Positions 52,232-61,394 are shown, numbered from the stretch's first letter. The stretch is 64,000 nt of DNA from CALBPI01 sp038521865 (GCA_038521865.1 JBCBKO010000001.1:744001-808000); one strand, 5' to 3'. A program made the numbers and translations. The notes: generated by a model not told the origin, from the letters alone.

Positions 52232-53509
52232 TCAACGCGCGATTATGTTCTGAAGTACGGCAGTCAGCTCCGCTAGCGCAACCATGCGCTGCGTATCCTC
52301 GTTTCTCAGCGGTTTGAGACTGACCATCTCGCCCTCTAGTTCCCTCTGGCCGACAATCAGTGCCCAGGCAGCGCCCGATTTATCCGCGCGCTTGAGCTGA
52401 CTTTTCATACTGCCGCCGCCGAGATGCCTCAGCACGCGGATCCCAGGGTGGGTATCGCGCAAGGATTCCGACAGCTCGAGTACGCGCTGTTCGCACTCTG
52501 GATCAGGCTCTGCGATCAGGTACAGATCGGGCGCGGGAACACCGATGCTCGCGCCCTCCTCCTCGCACAGTGCCAGTAGGCGCTCCACGCCGATAGCCCA
52601 ACCAATGGCAGGAACCGGCTTGCCGCCGAGTTGTTCGAACAGCCCGTCGTAGCGACCGCCCGAGCAAACCGCGCCCTGCGCGCCAAGCGCATCGGTGACC
52701 CACTCAAATACCGTCCTCGAGTAATAATCCAGTCCCCGGACGAGTCGCGGGTTTAGCGTGTACTCGATACCAAGCCTGTCGAGACTCTTTTGCAGAGCCT
52801 CAAAGTGTGTCTGCGACTCCGGATCCAGATGTTCCGTCAACAACGGTGCGTTGCCGATCATCTCCGCCATCGCTGGATTTTTGCTGTCCAGAATGCGCAT
52901 CGGGTTCGTGCCGAGTCGTCGCTTGCTGTCGTCATCCAGTGAGTCTTCATGCTCTGAAAAATAGCGCACAAGCACTTCTCGATACGCAGCACGCGCCTCC
53001 GGCGTACCCAGCGAATTCAGCTCCAGTTTGACCCTCCGGATGCCAAGTGACTTCCACAAGCGAGCCGACATCGCGATCATCTCAACATCAATGTCAGGCC
53101 CTTCGTATCCGAACGCCTCTACGTCAATCTGATGGAACTGCCGATAGCGACCTTTCTGGGGGCGTTCATAGCGGAACATCGGGCCCATCGTCCACAGCTT
53201 GTGTTTCTGGTTGTGCGTCAACCCGTTGGTGATGGCAGAGCGCACAAGCCCGGCCGTCGCCTCGGGGCGTAGAGTCAGACTCTCGCCGTTCCTGTCGTCG
53301 AAGGTGTACATCTCCTTCTCGACAATGTCGGTTGCCTCGCCAATCGAACGACGAAACAGGGCCGTTTGTTCGAGCAGCGGGACGCGAACGTGCTGAAACC
53401 CATACTCCGCCAACAAAGCCGACACCCGCGCTTCAAGCGCAAGCCAGCGGTCACCATCGGGTGGCAACAGGTCGTTCATTCCTCGAACTGGCCGGACATT
53501 CGTGGCCAT
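52232..53509 (-). CDS. hisS: Histidyl-tRNA synthetase
   Basis: This class II aminoacyl-tRNA synthetase charges tRNA-His. The 425 residues show RPVRGMNDLLPPDGDRW at the N-terminus, motif 2 (FRYERPQKGRYRQFHQIDVE), the HisA-type motifs (LVRGLDYYSRTVFEW; SGGRYDGLFEQLGG) and the anticodon domain after about 330. GGAG precedes ATG 53509. The ispG gene that often sits between rodZ and hisS is absent. Confidence 0.97.
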   Translation of the reverse strand: MATNVRPVRGMNDLLPPDGDRWLALEARVSALLAEYGFQHVRVPLLEQTALFRRSIGEATDIVEKEMYTFDDRNGESLTLRPEATAGLVRSAITNGLTHNQKHKLWTMGPMFRYERPQKGRYRQFHQIDVEAFGYEGPDIDVEMIAMSARLWKSLGIRRVKLELNSLGTPEARAAYREVLVRYFSEHEDSLDDDSKRRLGTNPMRILDSKNPAMAEMIGNAPLLTEHLDPESQTHFEALQKSLDRLGIEYTLNPRLVRGLDYYSRTVFEWVTDALGAQGAVCSGGRYDGLFEQLGGKPVPAIGWAIGVERLLALCEEEGASIGVPAPDLYLIAEPDPECEQRVLELSESLRDTHPGIRVLRHLGGGSMKSQLKRADKSGAAWALIVGQRELEGEMVSLKPLRNEDTQRMVALAELTAVLQNIIAR

Positions 53510-53568
53510 GTGGACTCCGTAGTTAAGGGTCGGGGCGCGAGAGTATAGTCGCTCCCGCCAATCCGGGT

Positions 53569-54444
53569 CTAAGGGATATCTACCCGTGCTGTCCGCCCTC
53601 TGCGCATCGAGTCCGTGATTTCGAAAGCTTGCCCGTCGACCACAATCGAAACGGCATCGGCAACACCGAGGACAATGCGCAGTGGGCGGTCGGCTTCGAT
53701 TTGGCGCACAAGTCCCGGCTCGGCCGTCCCGTACGCCACGCGATTGCCGCTCGCATCACGCACCTCGTACCAACACGATTCCGCAAATCGCAATTCTACA
53801 ACGCCGGTCTCGACAGGCTCCGGCGCAGGGTCACTCACGCTCCTGTCGACGGGAGAACCTTGCGGGAGATCAGCGGATTCCACGGGTGACTCTGTAAGTT
53901 GCTCGCGCACTGCAGCAAGCCGGGCGTCCGCCGTACCCACAGCTGCCTCTATCGCGGAGGCCCGCTCGCTAATTTCGGGCTCTGAAATCGGCGTGACCGC
54001 CTCTGTGTCTCCGTCTTGCATGTTGTTTTGCACAAGCGTCCAGATCACCCAGGCGAGCGCCAACGTGAGCAACACCAACAACGCGATCAAACCTCCGACC
54101 AGCCACTTGCGCTCGCGGGGAGGTTTGCTGTGATAACTAACGATGAGCTCCGGAAGTTTGTCCTCACCAATGCCGGACGAGGCATGAAATCGTCGCGCCG
54201 CTTCTTCCTGATCTAACCCCAGATAGCCGGCCACTGCACGTAAGTGCCCTTTTGCGAAAACAGTCGCGCCGAGCTTGTCAAACGATTCCGACTCCAGCGC
54301 CTCGACAATCTGCACATCAAGATGCAACGCCTGCGCGACCCCGGCCTTGGTTAGCTCTCGATCCCGACGCGCCTCGGCGAGCCAGTGACCGACCCCTGCC
54401 GCCACTGTCACGTCCTCTTCCGCTTCTGGGGTCTGCTCTTCCAT
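53569..54444 (-). CDS. rodZ: Cytoskeleton protein RodZ
   Basis: RodZ links MreB to the wall elongation machinery. The 291 residues have a cytoplasmic Xre-like helix-turn-helix (about 17-85; LAEARRDRELTKAGVAQALH), a juxtamembrane basic region (SKPPRERKWL), one TM helix (about 114-136; VGGLIALLVLLTLALAWVIW), a Pro/Glu linker and a periplasmic DUF4115 domain (VVELRFAESCWYEVRDASGN). It follows pilW by 18 nt, in the standard order. Confidence 0.94.
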   Translation of the reverse strand: MEEQTPEAEEDVTVAAGVGHWLAEARRDRELTKAGVAQALHLDVQIVEALESESFDKLGATVFAKGHLRAVAGYLGLDQEEAARRFHASSGIGEDKLPELIVSYHSKPPRERKWLVGGLIALLVLLTLALAWVIWTLVQNNMQDGDTEAVTPISEPEISERASAIEAAVGTADARLAAVREQLTESPVESADLPQGSPVDRSVSDPAPEPVETGVVELRFAESCWYEVRDASGNRVAYGTAEPGLVRQIEADRPLRIVLGVADAVSIVVDGQAFEITDSMRRGRTARVDIP

Positions 54445-54462
54445 CAGGTCGATGTGATCGGC

Positions 54463-55215
54463 CTAACCGCCGCGGGCCACTCGCTCCGCTTCCACCGAGT
54501 CCGGGAAAGACTCGCGCAATTGTCGACCGAACCGGTCAGCGGCTGCGTCATCACCCAGAGTGCGTTCCACCTCCCAGGCTAGGAGCAGCGTCTGAGGCGA
54601 AGGCTCACGAACCGCCATGTGGCGCTCAAGAAAGGCTCGCGCGCTCAGGGGATTCCCGGTCTCGAGTTTCAGTATTGCTAACTCGAGTAGCGCGTCGGCA
54701 AAGCGACCGTCGACCTTCAGCGCCTCACGGAAATAGCGCTCCGCAGCGTCCAGGTCGCCCTTATCGCGCATGCACACGCCCGCGTTAGTCCACGCAACGG
54801 CAGGCGTCGTGTACAACGGATTCGTCGCCGCTTCGGTGAAATACTTGGTCGCCTGATCGTATTTGCCCTTGCCACACAGATAGATGGCGTAGGTGTTCTG
54901 CACCGCCGCATCGTCCGGATCAGTGCGCAAAGCATTGCGGAAAGAGCGTTCCGCAAGATCGGGTTCATTGATGCGCTGATACAGAATCGCGAGCGTGAAG
55001 TGCGCTCGGGCCACCGATGGGTCCTGCTTGACCGAGCTCTCGAGACGATCTCGTGCCTGACTCAGCTTCCCTGCCCGCAAATACTCAACGCCGAGCTGTA
55101 AATTATAGGCAGCAGCATCGGTTGGCGATGCTTTGCTCTGGCGAACCTCACCTTCAGTGACACAGCCAGCTAATAAACCGAGACTCAGCCAACCGACAAC
55201 AAAAAGACGGCGCAT
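54463..55215 (-). CDS. pilW: Type IV pilus pilotin PilW/PilF
   Basis: This outer-membrane lipoprotein supports PilQ secretin assembly. The 250 residues have a lipobox (GLLAGC, Cys18) and about six TPR units, for example AAYNLQLGVEYLRAGKLSQA, ARAHFTLAILYQRINEPDLA and AWTNAGVCMRDKGDLDAAER. GGGGATGGGG lies before ATG 55215. It is coupled to rodZ downstream. No other pilus genes are in the window. Confidence 0.93.
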   Translation of the reverse strand: MRRLFVVGWLSLGLLAGCVTEGEVRQSKASPTDAAAYNLQLGVEYLRAGKLSQARDRLESSVKQDPSVARAHFTLAILYQRINEPDLAERSFRNALRTDPDDAAVQNTYAIYLCGKGKYDQATKYFTEAATNPLYTTPAVAWTNAGVCMRDKGDLDAAERYFREALKVDGRFADALLELAILKLETGNPLSARAFLERHMAVREPSPQTLLLAWEVERTLGDDAAADRFGRQLRESFPDSVEAERVARGG

Positions 55216-55270
55216 ACCCCATCCCCTCTATTCGAGACCCTTCGATATTAAGCGCAACAGCGCACAGACT

Positions 55271-56362
55271 CTAGCGGCCGGGCACTCTCGCGCTCAGACG
55301 ATGCGTGACGCGATCCTTCACTTTCCCGGCGAGTTGTCCACAAGCGGCATCAATGTCATCGCCCCGCGTACGTCGAACCGTCGTCGTGAGGTCGTGTTTA
55401 CGCAGAATGTTTTGGAACCGATCAATCGCTGCGTTACTGCTGCGTTCAAACTCGGTCCCCGGGAACGGATTGAATGGAATCAGGTTCACTTTAGCCGGTC
55501 GACCGCGGAGCAATCGCACCAACGCATTGGCTTCCGCTGCGCCATCGTTGACACCTTTGAGCATGACGTACTCAAAAGTGATGTGTCTTTTGGTGTGTGC
55601 CTCCGCGTAGCGCCAGCACGCCGACAACAAGTCATCGATAGGGTATCTGCGATTGATTGGAACCAATCGATCCCGCAAATCGTTGGTCGGGGCATGCAAG
55701 GAAACCGCGAGTGACACGTTGCATTCCACGGCGAGTTTGTCGATCTGCGGAACCAACCCCGAGGTACTCAGTGTTACACGCCGACGCGACAATCCGAGCG
55801 CGTAATCATCCAGCATGATCTGCATTGCTGGAACAACCTCCCGATAATTCGCAAGCGGTTCACCCATGCCCATAAGGACCACGTTCGTCACGGCAGGCAA
55901 ACCGTTATCTCGACGAGGCAATGCATGGATCGCATGCCAAACCTGACCAATGATTTCGGCGCTGGTCAGGTTGCTGTTGAAGCCTTGCTGCGCGGTCGCA
56001 CAAAATGCGCAATCGAGGGCACAACCGACCTGAGAGGAGATGCAAAGCGTGCCTCGATCTGCCTCGGGAATGAACACGGTCTCAATTGCCTGACCGCCTG
56101 ATGCGGCCAGCAGCCATTTCACGGTGCCGTCTGAGGAATCGTGGCGCGTGATGACCTTTGGCGGCTCAAAGCGTGCCGCATCGCCGAGCTCTGCGCGCAG
56201 CCCCTTGGACAGGTCGGTCATCTGTGCCGGATCGAGAATCTGGCGCTGATGCAGCCACTGCATTAACTGGCGGGCATGAAATTTCTTATGCCCGCGCTCA
56301 TCAAACCATGCCTCCAACGTGGCGCGCGGCATGCCAAGCAAATTGTCAGCAGTGGCTGCCAT
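55271..56362 (-). CDS. rlmN: Dual-specificity RNA methyltransferase RlmN
   Basis: RlmN is a radical SAM enzyme that makes m2A2503 in 23S rRNA and m2A37 in some tRNAs. The 363 residues carry the Fe-S motif CALDCAFCATAQQGF, the SAM site VLMGMGEPLANY, and the two resolving Cys: one in the CISSQVGC/late region and the C-terminal one in DIDAACGQLAGK. It begins 6 nt after ndk ends. Confidence 0.97.
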   Translation of the reverse strand: MAATADNLLGMPRATLEAWFDERGHKKFHARQLMQWLHQRQILDPAQMTDLSKGLRAELGDAARFEPPKVITRHDSSDGTVKWLLAASGGQAIETVFIPEADRGTLCISSQVGCALDCAFCATAQQGFNSNLTSAEIIGQVWHAIHALPRRDNGLPAVTNVVLMGMGEPLANYREVVPAMQIMLDDYALGLSRRRVTLSTSGLVPQIDKLAVECNVSLAVSLHAPTNDLRDRLVPINRRYPIDDLLSACWRYAEAHTKRHITFEYVMLKGVNDGAAEANALVRLLRGRPAKVNLIPFNPFPGTEFERSSNAAIDRFQNILRKHDLTTTVRRTRGDDIDAACGQLAGKVKDRVTHRLSARVPGR

Positions 56363-56368
56363 TTTCTT

Positions 56369-56800
56369 TTAGCCGCGCGTGCGATCCACGACACCTTCCG
56401 GGAAAAAGAATGCGACTTCGTTAGCCGCGGTATCGGTAGCATCGGAACCGTGGCAAATATTCTCCTCGATGCTCGCAGCAAAATCCGCACGAATCGTGCC
56501 AGGGGCCGCTTCGCTCGGGTTCGTTGCACCCATCAAGTCACGGTGCAGCGCGACGGCATTCTCACCACGAAGCGCCTGCACGATGACCGGGCCTGACGTC
56601 ATGTAGCTCACGAGATCTGCGAAAAAAGGTCTCTCTTTGTGCACGGCATAAAAGCCTTCCGCCTGCTCCTGCGACAGGTGCATCATTTTCGCAGCGACGA
56701 TCTCGAGCCCGGCCTTTTCAAAGCGACCATAAATCTCGCCGATCAGGTTTTTTTGGACGCCGTCCGGCTTGATGATCGACAGTGTGGTTTCAATTGCCAT
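56369..56800 (-). CDS. ndk: Nucleoside diphosphate kinase
   Basis: Ndk balances NTP pools through a phospho-His. The 143 residues have TLSIIKPDGVQKNLIG at the N-terminus and the active-site His in ENICHGSDATDTAANEVAFFF. The start MAIETTLS at 56800 has AGGA about 11 nt upstream; the longer GTG frame is rejected. A terminator-like hairpin lies between iscA and this start. Confidence 0.97.
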   Translation of the reverse strand: MAIETTLSIIKPDGVQKNLIGEIYGRFEKAGLEIVAAKMMHLSQEQAEGFYAVHKERPFFADLVSYMTSGPVIVQALRGENAVALHRDLMGATNPSEAAPGTIRADFAASIEENICHGSDATDTAANEVAFFFPEGVVDRTRG

Positions 56801-56816
56801 TCTTGCTTTCCTCAAA

Positions 56817-56844
56817 CATAAACAAAGCCGGCGGTATCGCCGGC
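56817..56844 (-). terminator. Intrinsic terminator between iscA and ndk
   Basis: On the minus strand GCCGGCG (56838-56844) and CGCCGGC (56827-56833) form a perfect 7-bp stem with a 4-nt loop, followed by a T-rich run (TTTGTTTATGTTTG). It lies between the iscA stop and the ndk start, so it may end or attenuate the isc transcript before ndk. Confidence 0.65.
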
Positions 56845-56893
56845 AAAACACCTTGCGTTATTGAAATCAGGCGCCGCTTTTAGCGCCCGCCGA

Positions 56894-57223
56894 TTATTCG
56901 TCGACGTTGAAGCTTTCGCCGCACCCGCACTCGCCCGCAGCATTCGGGTTGCTGAAACGGAACATCTCGTTCAATCCGTCCTTGACGAAATCAACCTGTG
57001 TTCCGTCGAGCAACGGCAAACTGTCATTGTCAACCACGACCTTGATGTCGGATTGCTCGAATACTGTGTCAGTATCCGTCACCGAGTCGGCGTAGTCGAT
57101 CACATACGAGAAACCGTTGCATCCGGTCTTGCGCACGCCTAACCGGAGCCCAATACCATCACCGCGCCGCGTGATGTGGTCACGTACTCGACTCAAGGCG
57201 CTGTCTGTAAGTGAAATACTCAT
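56894..57223 (-). CDS. iscA: Iron-sulfur cluster assembly protein IscA
   Basis: This A-type carrier delivers Fe-S clusters. The 109 residues have the three conserved Cys: Cys35 in KTGCNGFSY and the pair in GECGCGESF near the C-terminus. The family motif FVKDGLNEMFRFSNPNA is present. The gene belongs to the reduced isc locus and is not followed by hscBA or fdx. ErpA or SufA assignments are possible but the setting favours IscA. Confidence 0.9.
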   Translation of the reverse strand: MSISLTDSALSRVRDHITRRGDGIGLRLGVRKTGCNGFSYVIDYADSVTDTDTVFEQSDIKVVVDNDSLPLLDGTQVDFVKDGLNEMFRFSNPNAAGECGCGESFNVDE

Positions 57224-57250
57224 CGTGTCATCTCAAATTGATTATTGCGG

Positions 57251-57598
57251 TCAGACCTTCGTGGCCAGCGCTTTTCCCAAGTTATCCGACGCGTCTACCA
57301 CAACGAGCAGATCCGCAGCCCAGGAGCGATCCAGTCCTGTCGCTGCTTGTAGCGTTGGCAAGTCGACTTCGGTCCATCCGCCCTCGGCAGCCCATTGACG
57401 ACATACCCACTCGCAAACAGCCACGATCTCCGGGCCGGCGAACGCGTGAAAACCCGGCGCTACTTGGGACGGCTCGCTTACCATTCCAAATTGTACCGCA
57501 CAACCTTGCCTTGCGCTGCCGGCCGAGGCTGATATTGCCGACTCAGACACACCCAGATGATGCAGTTCTTCCAAAAAAATGGCGTCGAATTCGGCCAT
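57251..57598 (-). CDS. Unknown protein in the iscU position
   Basis: The protein has 115 residues and no family I recognise. It starts at ATG 57598, right after the iscS stop, and ends 27 nt before the iscA start, so it is probably coupled to both. It is not IscU: the three scaffold Cys motifs are missing. It does hold three Cys (GSARQGCAVQFG; AVCEWVCRQW), a Trp-rich centre and a Leu/Val-rich end (SWAADLLVVVDASDNLGKALA). A TTG at 57604 is an alternative start. An Fe-S role is inferred from place only. Confidence 0.6.
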   Translation of the reverse strand: MAEFDAIFLEELHHLGVSESAISASAGSARQGCAVQFGMVSEPSQVAPGFHAFAGPEIVAVCEWVCRQWAAEGGWTEVDLPTLQAATGLDRSWAADLLVVVDASDNLGKALATKV

Positions 57599-57600
57599 AT

Positions 57601-58785
57601 TCAAGGGGAAAGCGCACCGGCCAGCGCACGGCAGCGCTTCACGACGTCTTTGAAATGGCGAATGATCGAGTCAACGTCCTCTTCGGAGGTGGCCCGACCC
57701 AGCGAAAGTCTCAGGGACGCTGCTGCCTCCAGATCTGACAGTCCGAGCGCTTTCAACACAAACGACGGCGACCGATCCCGCGAGTTACAGGCCGATCCCG
57801 CCGACACCGCAACCGGCGAGATGCCGCGCATCAACGCATCTCCATGCACGCCGTTCACTCTGACATTAACCAGCCACGGCAACCGCTCGTCTCGATGTCC
57901 ATTGATCGTCACACCGTCTGTCGAAAGCAACCCCTCCACGAGACGCTCACCGAGGCCGGTAAGCCGATCGTAGTCACGCTCCAGCCGATCCATGGCAAGC
58001 TCTGCCGCTTTCGCGAACCCAACAATCTGGTGCGTCGCCAGCGTCCCTGGCCTCAACCCGCGCTGCTGACCACCCCCGAACAACAGAGGGGAGATATTGA
58101 CCCCGGAGCGAGCACCAAGGTAGAGCACACCCACACCCTTGGGGCCGTAGAACTTGTGACCGGTGAACGAAGCCATGTCGACTCGCGAGGGTAAGCCTCG
58201 CACCGGGATCTTGCCGAACGCCTGCGCCGCATCCACATGGAAGATCGCCTCATGCCCGCTGAGAACCTCTGCATAACCCGCTACGTCGTTGATCGTGCCA
58301 AGCTCATTGTTCACCCACATAAGCGACACGAGACGCGTATCGTCGCGTAACGCGGCGCGTAATTGATCAGCACCGATACGTCCCTCGGGATCCGGGGCCA
58401 GCCAGGTTACCTCGAATCCGGCACGCTCTAGTTCCTTTACCGGGTCGAGCACCGCCTTGTGTTCAATCTTGCTGGAAACAATATGGCCACGACCCTTCCC
58501 CGCGTACCGTGCCGCACCGAGGATCGCGAGGTTATCGGCCTCCGTTGCACCGGAGGTCCAGATAATCTCCTCGCTTTGCACGCCCAACGCACCGGCAACC
58601 GTGTCTGTCGCCGCTTCCACGGCTTCGCTCGCGGCACGGCCGAAGTGGTGCGTCGTCGAAGAAGGATTCGCAAACGCTTCGTGCGCGATCAGACTCGCAT
58701 GCATCGCTGCAGCAACCTCGCCATCGACGGGTGTTGTGGCCGCGTAATCACAATACACAGGAGCGATCTTGGGCCAACCAAACAC
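57601..58785 (-). CDS. iscS: Cysteine desulfurase (IscS/NifS-like)
   Basis: This PLP enzyme takes sulfur from cysteine for Fe-S and thio-modifications. The 394 residues have YCDYAATTPVDGEVAAAM, the PLP-Lys in SFTGHKFYGPKGVG, and the active-site Cys in VSAGSACNSRDRSPSFVL. The C-terminus (VVKRCRALAGALSP) lacks the 'SPLWEMVKEGVDLNSIEW' end that E. coli IscS uses to bind IscU, which fits the absence of iscU here. The GTG at 58785 overlaps the trmJ stop by 1 nt; a downstream GTG before YCDYAAT is an alternative. Confidence 0.9.
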   Translation of the reverse strand: MFGWPKIAPVYCDYAATTPVDGEVAAAMHASLIAHEAFANPSSTTHHFGRAASEAVEAATDTVAGALGVQSEEIIWTSGATEADNLAILGAARYAGKGRGHIVSSKIEHKAVLDPVKELERAGFEVTWLAPDPEGRIGADQLRAALRDDTRLVSLMWVNNELGTINDVAGYAEVLSGHEAIFHVDAAQAFGKIPVRGLPSRVDMASFTGHKFYGPKGVGVLYLGARSGVNISPLLFGGGQQRGLRPGTLATHQIVGFAKAAELAMDRLERDYDRLTGLGERLVEGLLSTDGVTINGHRDERLPWLVNVRVNGVHGDALMRGISPVAVSAGSACNSRDRSPSFVLKALGLSDLEAAASLRLSLGRATSEEDVDSIIRHFKDVVKRCRALAGALSP

Positions 58786-59513
58786 TAGCCCTTCCTCCAG
58801 TATTCGGATTCTAATTGCGCGAACAGGCCCCGGAGAATGTTGACCTCATTCTGATCGGGCTCGGCACGCGACAATAGCCGCCGAATCCTGCGCATCAGAT
58901 ACCGCGGATTTTCAGGATTAAGGAATCCGCTCTCTAACGCGATACGTTCGATGTGGCTATATAGATGCTCCAACTCCTCGGCCGTCGCCGGTGGCGAATC
59001 TTTGGGTTGCTGAATCGCAAACTGATCACGCTGCACAAACAACTCGTACGCAACAACCTGCACTGCCATCGCCAGATTCAGAGAACTGAAGTCGGTGGTG
59101 GGAATGGCAACGAGCGCGGCGCACCGGTCCATATCTTCATTCGATAGTCCGGTCTTTTCGGGTCCAAATACAATCGCGACCGTCGATTGCGCTGATTTCT
59201 CAATCGCCGCTGTAGCCGCCTCTTTTGCAAGCAGCGTGGGCCACGCAATGCTACGACGTCGTGCGCTGGTTCCAATCACCCATCCACAGTCGGCAACCGC
59301 GTCATCCAGCGAAGAGAAGACCTGCGTATTGTCCAACACGTCGGTAGCCCCCGATGCTCGGGCCACCGCCTGTGCGCTCGGAAATGTCTTGGGATTCACC
59401 AACGCAAGATCGGTAAGACCCATATTGCGCATTGCTCGGGCTACTGCACCGATGTTGCCCGGATGTGTGGTGCCGACCAGCACAATTCGCACCGGCAGAG
59501 TTGATTCGCTCAT
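58785..59513 (-). CDS. trmJ: tRNA (cytidine/uridine-2'-O-) methyltransferase TrmJ
   Basis: TrmJ (SPOUT family) methylates the ribose of position 32 in tRNAs. The 242 residues have RIVLVGTTHPGNIGAVARAMRNMG and the knot motif IVFGPEKTGLSNEDMDRC, with a C-terminal helical tail. ATG 59513 is the family start. In many relatives trmJ precedes iscR. Here it precedes iscS, so iscR (and cysE) have been lost from this position. It is divergent from suhB. Confidence 0.94.
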   Translation of the reverse strand: MSESTLPVRIVLVGTTHPGNIGAVARAMRNMGLTDLALVNPKTFPSAQAVARASGATDVLDNTQVFSSLDDAVADCGWVIGTSARRRSIAWPTLLAKEAATAAIEKSAQSTVAIVFGPEKTGLSNEDMDRCAALVAIPTTDFSSLNLAMAVQVVAYELFVQRDQFAIQQPKDSPPATAEELEHLYSHIERIALESGFLNPENPRYLMRRIRRLLSRAEPDQNEVNILRGLFAQLESEYWRKG

Positions 59514-59629
59514 GAGGAATACCGTCCAGATCGCACGCAACAAACTCCAATTTATTGCGGGTCTGCTATTCTACCGCCCGCTTGACCCAATCGCGATGCA
59601 CTGACCATCGCTGACAGGAACCCACCACA

Positions 59630-60454
59630 ATGCATCCGCTCTTGAACGTCGCCGTTTCCGCTGCCCGCAAAGGCGGCAGCACACTAATTCGTAGCTCCCG
59701 GCGCCTTGAGGAGCTGAACGTCAGCGCCAAAGGTCGCAACGATTTCGTCAGCGATGCCGATCGCGCGGCTGAAGCACGGATTATCGAGGAGATCCGCAAG
59801 CACTACCCCGAGCATGGCATTCTTGCCGAGGAATCGGGTCACGAGCCGGGCCGAGACGATTCGGTGGTATGGATCATCGACCCTCTGGACGGCACCAACA
59901 ATTTCATCCACGGTTTTCCCACCTATGCCGTTTCGATCGGCGTGAAAGTCAACAACCGGCTTTCACAAGGCGTCGTCTACGACCCGATGCGGCAAGAATT
60001 GTTCACCGCTTCCCGAGGTGATGGCGCACAACTCGACGGCAAGCGCATACGCGTTAGTGGTCGGGTACAGCTTAAAGAGTCACTGATCGGAACAGGCTTC
60101 CCTTATCGCGAGTCACAAACTGCCGGACTGGACGCCTACCTGTCGCTCTTGTCGTTAGTGCTACAGAACAGCGCAGGAATTCGACGCGCGGGCGCCGCGG
60201 CACTCGACTTGGCGTATGTCGCTGCAGGTCGCCTGGACGCATTCTGGGAGTTCGGCCTCAAATCATGGGACATCGCAGCCGGTGCTCTGCTAATCCGGGA
60301 AGCAGGCGGTATCGTCAGCGCCATCGATGGTGGCGAAGACTATCTCGATCGAGGCCACGTGCTCGCGGGCTCGCCGAGGATCTACGCCGCTTTGGCGACG
60401 CTGCTTGCTAACAAATCTCAGAAAGCGATCGAGACGCTCTCCGACCTCAGTTAG
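59630..60454 (+). CDS. suhB: Inositol-1-monophosphatase family protein SuhB
   Basis: SuhB is an inositol monophosphatase homologue that also takes part in rRNA transcription antitermination with NusA. The 274 residues hold the metal motif WIIDPLDGTNNFIHGFPTYAVS, an upstream Glu in ILAEESG, and the C-terminal SWDIAAGALLIREAGG. AGGAA precedes ATG 59630. It is divergent from trmJ, as in many gammaproteobacteria, and converges on secF with 2 nt between stops. Confidence 0.95.
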   Translation: MHPLLNVAVSAARKGGSTLIRSSRRLEELNVSAKGRNDFVSDADRAAEARIIEEIRKHYPEHGILAEESGHEPGRDDSVVWIIDPLDGTNNFIHGFPTYAVSIGVKVNNRLSQGVVYDPMRQELFTASRGDGAQLDGKRIRVSGRVQLKESLIGTGFPYRESQTAGLDAYLSLLSLVLQNSAGIRRAGAAALDLAYVAAGRLDAFWEFGLKSWDIAAGALLIREAGGIVSAIDGGEDYLDRGHVLAGSPRIYAALATLLANKSQKAIETLSDLS

Positions 60455-60456
60455 TC

Positions 60457-61392
60457 TCAGGGCAAATCGTCGAGTCCAGACTCATCAGGCTCCGGCGGCA
60501 GCAAGTCCTTCGCACTCACATTGAGCCAAAGCGCCACGGCACTCGCTACGTAGATCGACGAGTATGTGCCGACCACAATGCCACAGATCAGCGCAATCGA
60601 GAACGAACGCACCGCTTCGCCACCTAGCACCAGCAACGCCGTCAATACCAGCAGTGTCGTGACACCGGTGATGATGGTCCTTGCCAGCATCTGGTTGATC
60701 GAGCGATCGATTACACCGGCCGAGTCTTCGCCGCGAATGGACAGGAAGTTCTCGCGAATCCGGTCGAACACCACCACCGTATCGTTCAGCGAATAACCCA
60801 CCACAGCCAAAACCGCGGCGATCACAGATGCATCGACCTGAAACTGGAACAGCGCAAAAAACCCGACGGTCAGAATGACGTCGTGCACCAGCGCCGCCAC
60901 CGCACCCAGCGAAAACCGCCACTGAAAGCGGAACATGATGTACATGAAGATCATGATCAGTACGAAGATCATCGCGAGGCTACCGGCCTCTGCAACCTCG
61001 GCACCAATCTGTGGGAACACGACAGAGAAACTGCGCTCTTCAACGTTTGAATCAACGCCAGACATGACCGACATCAGCGCGTCGCGCAGTGCGGTGCTAT
61101 CGCCGCCCTCTTGTGGCGGGATCCGGACCATGATGTTTTGACGAGTCCCGAAATAGAGCACTTGCGAGTCGGCATATCCTGCGGACTCGAGCGCATCTCG
61201 CACAACCTGAACGTCAGTCGGTTGGCTAAAGCCCGCTTCGAGTTCAACGCCACCCGTGAACTCGATCCCGAAGTTCAGCCCCTGAGAAAACAACGCAACG
61301 ATCGATCCAACGACCAGAATGGCCGAGACCACCGCCGCCGCACCGCGTCGCGCCATAAATTTGAAGTGCGTTTCGCGTGACAAAACTCGCAT
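60457..61392 (-). CDS. secF: Protein translocase subunit SecF
   Basis: SecF forms with SecD the proton-driven accessory part of the Sec translocon. The 311 residues have TM1 near 14-34, the periplasmic loop with IEFTGGVELEAGF, and the TM4-6 cluster with VVGYSLNDTVVVFDRIRENF. It begins 2 nt after secD ends. Confidence 0.97.
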   Translation of the reverse strand: MRVLSRETHFKFMARRGAAAVVSAILVVGSIVALFSQGLNFGIEFTGGVELEAGFSQPTDVQVVRDALESAGYADSQVLYFGTRQNIMVRIPPQEGGDSTALRDALMSVMSGVDSNVEERSFSVVFPQIGAEVAEAGSLAMIFVLIMIFMYIMFRFQWRFSLGAVAALVHDVILTVGFFALFQFQVDASVIAAVLAVVGYSLNDTVVVFDRIRENFLSIRGEDSAGVIDRSINQMLARTIITGVTTLLVLTALLVLGGEAVRSFSIALICGIVVGTYSSIYVASAVALWLNVSAKDLLPPEPDESGLDDLP

Positions 61393-61394
61393 GT

